Assembly: GCA_037444575.1 (NCBI GenBank)
Contig: JBBIME010000008.1
Coordinates: forward strand, 1-64,000
Direction: 5' to 3'
From: Bacteriovorax sp037444575
Lineage (GTDB): Bacteria; Bdellovibrionota; Bacteriovoracia; Bacteriovoracales; Bacteriovoracaceae
Length of the DNA stretch: 64,000 nucleotides
A model generated the notes under the pieces. The model was given only the letters and a program-made list of their open reading frames with translations. It was not told the DNA's origin and ran no database searches. Shown here piece after piece: positions 33,597 to 41,408 of the stretch; within the stretch, counting starts at the first letter, position 1; the number at the start of each line of letters is the position of its first letter. The position numbers and the translations under genes were made by a program.

Positions 33597-33985
33597 TGCT
33601 TAAAGCTGACTAAAGTTGAAATCACTCCAATACTTGCGGCAAGCATTACACCTAAACGTATTGTAAGAGAATGCTCGAGATCTTTTAAATTGGTCTTGAA
33701 TTTAGTTTCAAGATTTATCATATCCGTCTTACGCTCTTTCATTTCATTTTGAAGTTCGCTCTTAAGATCTTTCATCTCATTTCGAAGCTCGTTCGTAAGA
33801 TTGTGCATTTCATTCTGAACGCTGCTAAGATCAGCTTTTGTCATGAAATAGTGTTCTTTGAAATCAGCCTTTGTTGCAAAATTTTGATCCATAAGATCCA
33901 TCCATAATTGCACAGACTTTTTTGCCTGCTCGGGTGTAAATCCAACCTTCTCTAATTCCTCAGTATACCTTAAAACTTGAATCAT
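33593..33985 (-). CDS. DUF1640/CCDC90-like coiled-coil protein with a C-terminal membrane helix
   Basis: The 130-residue protein has an N-terminal LEKVGFTPEQAKKSVQLW segment and TKADF/TKADL pairs typical of DUF1640 proteins, a coiled coil with repeats of NELRNEM/SELQNEM (about 60-105), and a hydrophobic helix at about 108-127 (LGVMLAASIGVISTLVSF). It would be a tail-anchored helical membrane protein. Its ribosome site lies inside a hairpin described separately. It is a single-gene unit, convergent with the cNMP-binding protein gene. Confidence 0.7.
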   Translation of the reverse strand: MIQVLRYTEELEKVGFTPEQAKKSVQLWMDLMDQNFATKADFKEHYFMTKADLSSVQNEMHNLTNELRNEMKDLKSELQNEMKERKTDMINLETKFKTNLKDLEHSLTIRLGVMLAASIGVISTLVSFKH

Positions 33986-33992
33986 TGTTCAT

Positions 33993-34028
33993 CTCCCTTT
34001 GATTTTAATCAGATAAAGCAAAGGGGAG
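33993..34028 (-). promoter_or_regulatory. Hairpin covering the ribosome site of the DUF1640-like gene
   Basis: On the minus strand CTCCCCTTTG pairs with CAAAGGGAG (one bulged C, 17-base loop). The second arm contains the Shine-Dalgarno AAAGGGAG, eight bases before the ATG. A stem over the ribosome site normally lowers translation and could respond to temperature, a ligand or a partner RNA. The pairing is seen in sequence; the regulatory role is inferred. Confidence 0.4.
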
Positions 34029-34072
34029 AACAGAAAGAGGAACTGCAAGAGATTAATAACTCAAAAGACTTA

Positions 34073-34107
34073 AATGAGTTGCATAGAAAATTGAAATACA
34101 ACTCATT
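34073..34107 (-). terminator. Terminator-like hairpin after the VWA-like lipoprotein gene
   Basis: A 9-bp AT-rich stem AATGAGTTG/CAACTCATT with a 17-base loop lies 20 bases past the stop codon on the minus strand. The tail TTAAGTC is not a good T run, so it may be weak. It also lies upstream of the DUF1640-like gene and so separates the two transcription units. Confidence 0.4.
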
Positions 34108-34127
34108 AATTTTTGAGCTAGCTATTA

Positions 34128-35630
34128 TTACGGAGCAGAAGTGTAATACACAGTGACAGTTGCACTCGTTGTATTATCAAACTTGGCCGTTCCATTTAAT
34201 CTCAAGAAATATCCTGAAGGAGTTCCAGCTGGCATGTTTGCAATCTTGAAAGCTGGGTCAAGCGCTGATGTGAATTGAAGTCCTGGCAGATATTCCCAAC
34301 CATTTGTTGTACTTTGAGGAACTTTAACTCCGTTAACAAAGACTTCCATTGTAGTGACATCAGGCTTTCCATTTTGAAGATAGACATATCCATATTGGGC
34401 CTTCATCGCATCGTAAGTTACTGTCAAACAACGAGGGTAGACAATAAAATCGTTGTCGTTAGTACCAAAGAGTTGAATCATTTGTCCTGTAAACGGTTCA
34501 CCTACAGTTGGTTGAGTTCTCGTGTTGTGATTTGTTTGAGCTCCAATGAAAGCATAACCATCTGTTGGATTAGTTTGACCAGTTCTATTTGTTAAAACCT
34601 TTCCGTCATCACGAACTACTCGAATGGTTGTTGGATCAAGTGATGCGTTTGTTCCAGCTACTGGCCAGAATTCATAAACGTGTTTGATCAATGTTTGTTT
34701 GATTGCTGTGTTAACTCCATCAAAGATATGATTGAAATCAATTGAGCAGATATCATAGTTGTCAGGGTATGGTGTAGTACCACTCATAAATGGATTTAAG
34801 TTATCATTAGATGTAGGCCATCCATTTGTGTATGGAGCTTCATAAAGAGCTTTGGCAACCATTCTGTAGCGAGAGTTCGTTTTGTATACACCACTTTGAC
34901 AGCTTGTTAGAGCTGAGATGTTAATAAATCTCATCATTGTTGAATTGAGTGGAGTCACACCAGCGGTGCAAGCTGCATTGCTGTTTCCTCGAAGGCATAG
35001 AAGGTCGTTAATTTTTGCTTGCATTTTAGGTTGCCAATCGGCCGGTGCACACTGGTTGTATCCAGTTTGCATTTCACAGCTTGTATCATCTCCGTTAGAC
35101 ATAACAACGATGATTGTATAAGCATCACTTCTAAAAATACCATTTGCTCTGTTTGCTTGAATAATCGAGGTTACTCGATCAACACCCGGCTCAGCATTTC
35201 CCATTGCTTGAGTAAAGTTAAGCGAAGCTGCCGCTTGATCTTTTGAGCGCAAAATTCCTGCTGCTGTTCCATTGACACTTGTAGCATCTTTAACAACTAG
35301 AGATGCTTCATTAAGTGTGTTGGTTGTGTTTGTAGCAATAAGTGGGGCAGAAAGAATATGATAATCAAACTTTTCTGAAACACTGGTGATCAACTGATTA
35401 AATGAACTTTTTGTCGCTGGGTTAATGAAGATGGCACTCGAGCTGTTATCCCAAAGAAGAAGGACATCAACTTTTGGACTTATTAAGGTACTTTGAGAGC
35501 ATAGCTGAGTAGATGTACTTACAACAGCGCTGATAGCACTACTTTGACCGGCCTTATTCGCTATAAACTCTTGTTTGGCCGAACATGAGAATAGCAAGAA
35601 GCTCGCAATTAAAAAGAGTGAATTCCTCAT
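34128..35630 (-). CDS. VWA-like lipoprotein with an intact DxSxS metal site
   Basis: A 500-residue lipoprotein: signal peptide with lipobox LFSC (Cys16), then a VWA-type fold beginning VDVLLLWDNSSSA, where Asp61, Ser63 and Ser65 make the MIDAS metal site DxSxS. Six further cysteines in the middle (SCEMQTGYNQC, LCLRGN, AACTAGV) may form disulfides. The C-terminal 130 residues are strand-rich with Thr/Tyr/Ser, like a beta-sandwich adhesion domain (VDAMK-type run: LTVTYDAMKAQYGYVYLQ). VWA folds usually mediate adhesion; here a surface or outer-membrane role is likely. It is a single-gene unit on the minus strand, divergent from the GYF_2 gene group. Confidence 0.75.
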   Translation of the reverse strand: MRNSLFLIASFLLFSCSAKQEFIANKAGQSSAISAVVSTSTQLCSQSTLISPKVDVLLLWDNSSSAIFINPATKSSFNQLITSVSEKFDYHILSAPLIATNTTNTLNEASLVVKDATSVNGTAAGILRSKDQAAASLNFTQAMGNAEPGVDRVTSIIQANRANGIFRSDAYTIIVVMSNGDDTSCEMQTGYNQCAPADWQPKMQAKINDLLCLRGNSNAACTAGVTPLNSTMMRFINISALTSCQSGVYKTNSRYRMVAKALYEAPYTNGWPTSNDNLNPFMSGTTPYPDNYDICSIDFNHIFDGVNTAIKQTLIKHVYEFWPVAGTNASLDPTTIRVVRDDGKVLTNRTGQTNPTDGYAFIGAQTNHNTRTQPTVGEPFTGQMIQLFGTNDNDFIVYPRCLTVTYDAMKAQYGYVYLQNGKPDVTTMEVFVNGVKVPQSTTNGWEYLPGLQFTSALDPAFKIANMPAGTPSGYFLRLNGTAKFDNTTSATVTVYYTSAP

Positions 35631-35834
35631 AGTGTTTACCTTATTCCATCGTCACAGAGTCACAATAATCTTTAGACTTATCGGAAAATCCTCTGATTTC
35701 TTGAGTAAGGAGTTCGAGCACTTTTAAATACCAGAGTAATTTTGTATAGATAGGGCAAAATGTTTCTCACTGTAATCGGGATTTCAAAAAGTTAAAATAG
35801 AAGAGATCAAGACATTAAAGTAAGGAGAAGCTAA

Positions 35835-36584
35835 ATGATTAATTGGTATTACGTTCAAGGTTCCGAACGAGTTGGGCCCGTAGGCGAGGACGTGTTGCGG
35901 GAATTATTTTCTAAACAAGAGCTTAATCCTGAATCATATGTCTGGAGAAAAGGATTTCAAAATTGGGAAAGACTTAAAGATGTTAAGGAACTCGATTTTT
36001 CTAGTCCAAAGAAAGTTGAAGTCGAGAAAAAAGAAGAGAGTTCTCCTGAAGTAACGTTTAATTTTGATTGGTCGACAATTGGCAATGATGAAGAATTATT
36101 TTTTATTAAAATAGGAACTGATAGAAAAATAGAAGTAGAATCAGATCTATTTGGCCCATATTCAGTGATGGAGTTGCAAGAAGCTCTCACGGATAAAAGA
36201 ATTAATTACAACACATTGATTTTTGCAGCAGGAATGCCGGGATGGATTGAAGTAGGTAAGACTCCACTTGATCCAAAAAATTTAACTGTCGATATGACAA
36301 AAGTAAAAAAAGAAGCTCCTCTTTTAATGGTCGTCAATCATGAGCCCCTTCCCATTATCTCCCTTGTAAATAAGGCAGGAGTGAAGGAGTGCACACTTCT
36401 AGGAACTGGACCATTTCAAGTAGGAAGTGATGTATTATGCTCCATTTATTCTGGTTCCAGTTTAAAAGCCAAAAATGTGAAACTAAACGTAGAAGAGTTT
36501 AGTCCTAAAATGCAAAAGGCCGTTTGCCGAATTGTTGAAATGGATGATCGTGCTCGAAAGATTATGCAAAATTATGCAGACTGA
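35835..36584 (+). CDS. Double GYF_2-domain protein with a PilZ-like C-terminus
   Basis: A 249-residue cytoplasmic protein. GYF_2 domain 1 spans about 3-55 (NWYYVQGSERVGPVGEDVLRELF, YVWRKGFQNW), and a second copy about 95-150 (SDLFGPYSVMELQEALTDK, GMPGWIEVGK). The last 90 residues are strand-rich (LGTGPFQVGSDVLCSIYS, ECTLLGTG) and look like a PilZ-type or other small beta domain, though the c-di-GMP RxxxR/DxSxxG motif is not evident. Good ribosome site TAAGGAGAAG. It overlaps the hydrolase start by 11 bases. GYF_2 tandem proteins of this kind occur in Bdellovibrio relatives; function is not known. Confidence 0.65.
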   Translation: MINWYYVQGSERVGPVGEDVLRELFSKQELNPESYVWRKGFQNWERLKDVKELDFSSPKKVEVEKKEESSPEVTFNFDWSTIGNDEELFFIKIGTDRKIEVESDLFGPYSVMELQEALTDKRINYNTLIFAAGMPGWIEVGKTPLDPKNLTVDMTKVKKEAPLLMVVNHEPLPIISLVNKAGVKECTLLGTGPFQVGSDVLCSIYSGSSLKAKNVKLNVEEFSPKMQKAVCRIVEMDDRARKIMQNYAD

Positions 36585-37512
36585 GAATCTAAATACGATG
36601 GAAATTTCCTGGAAGCAGCTTGAGAATAATATCTCTGTGGGGCATTTTACATCTACCAATTCAGCCCCTGGATACAAATCAAGTCAGATTTATGTAAAAA
36701 AATATGAAGCTTTGAAAAGTAATTCAAAGAATAAAGTAACAATTTTTCTTTTTCATGATATTTGCCAACACCATGGACGATTTCAATCATTTATTGATTG
36801 GGCCCGAGAAAAAAATCCAGAAATCTCTTTTGTTGCTATGGATTTTGTAGGTCATGGGCTTAGTTCCGGAACACGTGGACACTTTGAAAAGTTTGATCAT
36901 TTAGTAACAGATGTTCATTTTCTTCTCAATCATTTAGAAAAAAATAGCAATGATAAGTGGATTGTAATGGGGCATGGACTCGGGGGATTGGTTGCTCTTG
37001 ATTTATATAATCGATTTCAAGATTCAGCCGGCCTTTTGATTGATGGACTCATTCTTTCCAATTTTATTTTGAAATTTCAAACATTGCTTCTTCAGTTGGA
37101 AGATCAAAATCTTTTTAAGAAATCTGGATTGGAAAAATTTATAGCTCACTCTAGACCTCTTCGTATTTTTAAATCCAATGAGATTCTAAGTTTTCCAGAA
37201 GATATTTTAAACTATGAACAAGATCCTCTCGTGGTTCATAGGCCGACTTTAAAAAGCATGAAAGAGATTCAAAAGAAAATAACGAATATTTATCAAGACT
37301 CGTATTTTCTGGGGACACCTCTGATGCTTATAAAATCAGAGCACGGAGTGGGAACTTTGGGCCAGGAAATAGACTATTTTGCCAAAGGGATTAAAAAAGA
37401 TCTTCTGACAGAAAAGAAATATTCCCTTATGAGACATGACTTGTATAATGAAAGAGAAAAGGAAATTGTTTTTCAAGATATAATGAATTGGATGAATACC
37501 TATGAGACTTAA
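36574..37512 (+). CDS. Alpha/beta-hydrolase (monoacylglycerol-lipase-like) with the nucleophile replaced by Gly
   Basis: A 312-residue alpha/beta hydrolase of the monoacylglycerol lipase type: FLFHDICQHHGRF oxyanion region, FVAMDFVGHGLSSGTRG, and MRHDLYNE with the catalytic-type His288. The elbow reads GHGLGG (residues 133-138), where the family has GHSxGG: Gly135 replaces the nucleophile Ser. The usual acid Asp (LHGxxDxL region) also reads SEHGVG. So the catalytic triad is broken and the protein may be a pseudoenzyme or a binding protein. The frame opens 14 codons earlier; the ATG at 36574 overlaps the previous stop by 11 bases. Operon with the GYF_2 and lipoprotein genes. Confidence 0.75.
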   Translation: MQTENLNTMEISWKQLENNISVGHFTSTNSAPGYKSSQIYVKKYEALKSNSKNKVTIFLFHDICQHHGRFQSFIDWAREKNPEISFVAMDFVGHGLSSGTRGHFEKFDHLVTDVHFLLNHLEKNSNDKWIVMGHGLGGLVALDLYNRFQDSAGLLIDGLILSNFILKFQTLLLQLEDQNLFKKSGLEKFIAHSRPLRIFKSNEILSFPEDILNYEQDPLVVHRPTLKSMKEIQKKITNIYQDSYFLGTPLMLIKSEHGVGTLGQEIDYFAKGIKKDLLTEKKYSLMRHDLYNEREKEIVFQDIMNWMNTYET

Positions 37513-38026
37513 AAATTTATGGATTTTAGCTTTGTTACTACTTTCTGTTTCGTGTTCTAATTTGACCAAGAACACAGTTCAAGAGACACACTTGATCGTT
37601 AAAAACGGAACCTTTAATGACAAAGTATGGAATGAAGATTTGGTTTTTCAAAGAGTCTCTTGGTATCACGAGCTTACTTTGCAATTTGATGTGATGTTGG
37701 CCGGGGTGGCCCCTCAGTCTGCTTTTAATTTCTGGTTTTCAAAGGATGAACTGGATCAGATGATGAAATGTGGTGATGCAAGAGTTGTCCTTGCTTATTC
37801 TCAGGATACAAAAGATATTCCTTATTCAATGTTATATGACCAATTAGAAAAATCTGGTTTTACACGCTTTGACCTTATCGAGTTTAAAAAGCAGCTATTA
37901 CAGCACCCGGATTCTCAACAAAATGGACTCCGTCTCTACCATATTTTCGGTATTTGCAAAAAGGTCAATGATCATAAACCATTGATTATCAATTTCCCTG
38001 GGTATTCTGAAAAATCGATAAAATAA
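37502..38026 (+). CDS. Lipoprotein of unknown function, 174 residues
   Basis: Signal peptide with lipobox SVSC (Cys18). The mature part has a strand-rich first half (LIVKNGTFNDKVWNEDLVF, HELTLQFDVMLAG) and a helical second half; a conserved-looking YHIFGICKK is near the end. No known domain is recognised. It overlaps the hydrolase end by 11 bases and its stop lies 56 bases before the kinase, so the three are likely in one transcript ending in the kinase. Function unknown. Confidence 0.65.
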   Translation: MRLKNLWILALLLLSVSCSNLTKNTVQETHLIVKNGTFNDKVWNEDLVFQRVSWYHELTLQFDVMLAGVAPQSAFNFWFSKDELDQMMKCGDARVVLAYSQDTKDIPYSMLYDQLEKSGFTRFDLIEFKKQLLQHPDSQQNGLRLYHIFGICKKVNDHKPLIINFPGYSEKSIK

Positions 38027-38040
38027 GCTTCAAGTTTTAA

Positions 38041-38077
38041 AGCGTTTATTCCGATAAATTGTATCGGGAGTAACGCT
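38041..38077 (+). promoter_or_regulatory. Leader hairpin just before the Ser/Thr kinase start codon
   Basis: AGCGTT (38041-38046) pairs with AACGCT (38072-38077), and an inner CCGAT/ATCGG stem with a 7-base loop lies inside. The only ribosome-site-like sequence GGGAG sits in the internal loop region, and the ATG follows six bases after the outer stem. The structure would influence translation start; no regulator is known. Confidence 0.35.
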
Positions 38078-38082
38078 AAACT

Positions 38083-40134
38083 ATGAGTGAATCACAAAAA
38101 CGCGAACGCTTTGGCCGCTATTTGATCTTAGATCATTTGGTTGATGGTGGTATGGCAAAAATTTGTCGAGCGCGCTTTCTTGGAGAGCAAGCTGACAAAG
38201 TTGTTGCGATTAAGATGGTTCAACCTCAATTCTCCAAAGATGAAGCATTCAAAACAATGTTCATGGATGAGATCAAAGTCACTTTTGGTCTTCTTCACCC
38301 AAACGTTATTCAAACTTACGACTATGGGATGAACAAGGGGCAACTTTTTGTTGCCATGGAATACTGTGACGGAAGAAATTTAAAAGAGTACTTAGATAAG
38401 TTGAAAGAGAGAAAATTTGTTTTCCCTGTTGAGATTTCAACTTATATTATCTCGCAAGCTTGCCAAGGACTTTATTACGCTCATACATTTAGAGATAAGT
38501 TAACAGGGCAGGAAGCAAATATCATTCACAGAGATATTTCTCCTCACAACATCATGCTTACATATGATGGATCTGTTAAGATCATCGACTTTGGTATTGC
38601 GAAGTCAGAAAAAAATTCAGAATCAACTCAAGCTGGAACAATAAAAGGAAAACTTTCTTATCTTGCCCCAGAATATCTTGAAGGGTTAGAGCTTGATCCA
38701 AGATACGATCAATTTGCTCTTGGTATTACTCTTTGGGAAATGCTCTGTTCACGAAAACTATTTAAAGAAAAAAATGACCTTGCTGTTTTAAAGAAAATTC
38801 AGGAATGCAAGGTCCCAGCTCCATCATCAATAAATCCAAATGTTCCAAAAGAACTTGATGAGATTGTACTAAAATCATTAAGTAAAGATCGTAGTAAGCG
38901 ATTTGAGAATCTTGATCAGATGAATAGAGCGCTGATGAAATTTCTTTACGCTAAATTTCCAGATTTCAACGCCACTGATCTTTCATATTTCGCGCAAGAA
39001 CTTTTTAGAGATGAAATAAAAAAAGATCGCGAAAAAATGTTCGAGTTTGGTAAGGTTGATATTAAGCCTTATCTTGAAGATTTAAGAAGAGAAACAGAAG
39101 GAGGGACAAAAGGAGAAAGCGCTAACGCGAATTCTTCATCAGCTTCTGCTTCAGCTTCAGCTTCAGCTTCTGCTGATGGTCCTAGAGCAAAAGAGCAGGT
39201 TCTTGATTTTGGTTTCGAACCTGACAGTAAATCAAAAAATAAAACACAGACAGTTAAAAAGATTTCATCGTCTGCAGCGAAAGAGAAGCCAAATATGGCC
39301 TCGGCCGAAATGACGGGGACTCATAATATTTCTGATCTGACAAAAAGCGCAGTGACTAGTATCAAGCCTGGGCAAGCGAAAGCTCCGTTAGCTAAAAAAG
39401 TAGACGATTCTGGTACCAGAGTAACGCAAACAAATACAAAGTTAGCGAAAGGAACAAAGAGTTCTCAGTCTGAAAAAAAGAGATCCACAGGGACAATTGC
39501 AGCACTTTTTGCAGTTGTTGTAGGTGGTGCATCTTACTTATATTTTTCATCACATAAAAAAGATGTTCCTGCGGTTGTTGAAACTAAGGTTCATGTGAAA
39601 GATCGTCAACCTGCTCAAGTTCATCATGAGCAGCCAGTGGCAGAGGTACAAGGAAGCGGTAATATTGTTTTATCACATTTTGATAAACAAAAGATGCAGG
39701 CTTTTGTCGATGGACAAAAACATGAAGTCGATCTTCTTAGCAATATTAAAGTTCCACTTGGAAAAAGTTTTACTTTGAGAGTGCAGATAGAAGGAAGAAA
39801 GCATTTTATTAAAGAAATGCGTATCGATAATACTGCCGCTGTCGAAGTTGAAATCCCTGATATGCCAGCGATTGCCTATGGGTATATCAATACTTCAAGT
39901 AGTTGTGCGCACGGAGAAATTCGTTTTGAACTTTATGGTGAAAAACGAGTAAGTCCAATTCCGATGGCAGAGAGTTTCGGAATTGCTCTTCCGTTGGCAA
40001 TTGATGATAAAGGCCAGTTAGCTCCTCAAGCCTATCAACTTTTCTTTAAGAAAACCGGCGAAGATATCGAGCGCAAGATAGAAATCACTCTTAGTCACGA
40101 AGACCAGACTATCGACCTTTGCGATCAATTATAA
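38083..40134 (+). CDS. Transmembrane Ser/Thr protein kinase (Hanks type)
   Basis: A 683-residue kinase. The N-terminal domain (about 10-280) has all catalytic elements: Gly-rich LVDGGMAKI, Lys44 in VAIKMV, HRDISPHN with Asp151, IDFG with Asp169 and SYLAPEY in the activation segment. Asn after the HRD (HRDISPHN) fits the bacterial form. A Ser/Ala repeat and a disordered Ala/Lys/Ser-rich linker follow, then one membrane helix at about 470-489, so the C-terminal 190 residues are periplasmic and strand-rich with a Cys pair (SSSCAHGE...DLCDQL). It is the last gene of its operon. Threonine-phosphorylating kinases are the natural partners of FHA proteins such as the one at 46270. Confidence 0.92.
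   Translation: MSESQKRERFGRYLILDHLVDGGMAKICRARFLGEQADKVVAIKMVQPQFSKDEAFKTMFMDEIKVTFGLLHPNVIQTYDYGMNKGQLFVAMEYCDGRNLKEYLDKLKERKFVFPVEISTYIISQACQGLYYAHTFRDKLTGQEANIIHRDISPHNIMLTYDGSVKIIDFGIAKSEKNSESTQAGTIKGKLSYLAPEYLEGLELDPRYDQFALGITLWEMLCSRKLFKEKNDLAVLKKIQECKVPAPSSINPNVPKELDEIVLKSLSKDRSKRFENLDQMNRALMKFLYAKFPDFNATDLSYFAQELFRDEIKKDREKMFEFGKVDIKPYLEDLRRETEGGTKGESANANSSSASASASASASADGPRAKEQVLDFGFEPDSKSKNKTQTVKKISSSAAKEKPNMASAEMTGTHNISDLTKSAVTSIKPGQAKAPLAKKVDDSGTRVTQTNTKLAKGTKSSQSEKKRSTGTIAALFAVVVGGASYLYFSSHKKDVPAVVETKVHVKDRQPAQVHHEQPVAEVQGSGNIVLSHFDKQKMQAFVDGQKHEVDLLSNIKVPLGKSFTLRVQIEGRKHFIKEMRIDNTAAVEVEIPDMPAIAYGYINTSSSCAHGEIRFELYGEKRVSPIPMAESFGIALPLAIDDKGQLAPQAYQLFFKKTGEDIERKIEITLSHEDQTIDLCDQL
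39140..39176 (+). repeat. Ser-Ala hexanucleotide repeat in the kinase gene
   Basis: About six tandem copies of GCTTCA/GCTTCT encode alternating Ala-Ser (SASASASASAS) in the linker. The 6-base unit keeps the frame, so slippage would change linker length rather than switch the gene off. Confidence 0.6.
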
Positions 40135-40148
40135 AAAGTCTTCTCATT

Positions 40149-41408
40149 CTATTTAAAAAAAGTGTAGTAGATCATAGGAATGTTTAAAAGAAACATTAAG
40201 GCCACCAATATATAACTAATAAAGTTTTGCGTTGGTGAATTTGTATATTCTCCCATGATATCTGGATCGTTGCAGAGTTTAATAATAAATAGAATAACAA
40301 TCGGAATCAGAAGTCCATCAATGACTTGTGAATAATAAAGAATATTAAAAAGATTAATATTAGGAATAAGTGTGACTGCTCCACCAATGACAATCATAAA
40401 TGTGAAGATTGAAAAAAAGTGAGGAGCCTCTTTTAAAGATTTATCAACTCCAGACTCCCAGCCCATCCCTTCGCAAATATAGTAGCTGGCAGCGAGAGGT
40501 AAAATAGCAGCTGCAAAAAACGAAGCATTGAATAGTCCAAAACCAAATAGCATTGAAGCGTATTTACCTGCGAGAGGCTCAAGTGCTACTGCTGCATCTT
40601 TTGCATCATTGATGCTTACTCCGGCCTTATTAATTGTGGCCGCACAACAAATCATAATAAACAATGAGACAATCAAAGTGAGGGTACATCCTGCGATGAC
40701 ATCTATCTTTGAATGCCATAAATCTTTTGTAGAAATTCCTTTTTCAACAACGGCCGATTGAAGATAAAACTGCATCCAGGGAGTGATTGACGTTCCCATA
40801 AGACCAACCATGATAGGTAGATCTTTAGAAGTGATTGAAGAAAAACTTGGTTTCACTATTGATGTTGTAATCTCGGCCCAGTCTGGGCCGATTAAAAATC
40901 CAGAGATAATATAGGTTAAGAAAACACTACAACCTATGATGAAGATGCGCTCAACTCCTTTATAGTCACTTTTTAAAACGAGAAGCCAGACGAGAGTTGC
41001 ACAAATAGGAACGCTAATATAACGGGATAGCCCAAATATTTCTCCAGACGAAGCTATTCCTGCAAATTCTGCCATGGTATTTCCAAGATCAGCAAAGAGT
41101 AGGAAGAACAGGGCATAGAAAGTTATTTTAAGACCAAATTTTTCTCTGATTAAATCGGCAAGTCCTTTACCTGAAACAATTCCCATGCGCGCTGACATTT
41201 CCTGGAACATGACAAGAGCAACTGTGACGGGAAAGAGAATCCATAAGAAACGATAACCTGTTTGCGCACCACCGAGAGAGTAGGTCGCAATTCCTCCAGC
41301 ATCGTTATCGAGATTGGCCGTGACGATACCAGGGCCTACTATACTTAAAAATATAGCGAGCTTTGCGAGTATTGGAGAATTGATTTTTTTCTTTGTTTCT
41401 GTTTTCAT
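40149..41408 (-). CDS. NRAMP-family divalent metal transporter, variant metal site
   Basis: A 419-residue membrane protein with about 11 membrane helices (LeuT fold). The first helix has the NRAMP start GPGIVTANLDNDAGG, but the metal-binding DPGN motif reads D36-A37-G38-G39, so Asn is replaced by Gly. The sixth helix reads GTSITPW (205-211), where canonical NRAMPs have ATVMPH: the metal-coordinating Met is Thr209 and the His is Trp211. Loss of that Met is described for the NRAMP-related Mg2+ transporter branch. The gene's start overlaps the stop of the MgtE_N/CBS gene by 4 bases, which fits Mg2+ rather than Mn2+/Fe2+ transport (inference). Confidence 0.85.
   Translation of the reverse strand: MKTETKKKINSPILAKLAIFLSIVGPGIVTANLDNDAGGIATYSLGGAQTGYRFLWILFPVTVALVMFQEMSARMGIVSGKGLADLIREKFGLKITFYALFFLLFADLGNTMAEFAGIASSGEIFGLSRYISVPICATLVWLLVLKSDYKGVERIFIIGCSVFLTYIISGFLIGPDWAEITTSIVKPSFSSITSKDLPIMVGLMGTSITPWMQFYLQSAVVEKGISTKDLWHSKIDVIAGCTLTLIVSLFIMICCAATINKAGVSINDAKDAAVALEPLAGKYASMLFGFGLFNASFFAAAILPLAASYYICEGMGWESGVDKSLKEAPHFFSIFTFMIVIGGAVTLIPNINLFNILYYSQVIDGLLIPIVILFIIKLCNDPDIMGEYTNSPTQNFISYILVALMFLLNIPMIYYTFFK

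Noticed and set aside
38050..38057. TCCGATAA before the kinase gene as a FliA -10
   Set aside because: No TAAA element at 14-16 bases upstream; the sequence is better explained as part of the leader hairpin.
39140..39176. Repeat track in the kinase gene as a CRISPR-like array
   Set aside because: 6-base in-frame tandem repeat coding Ser-Ala; no spacers and no cas genes in the window.
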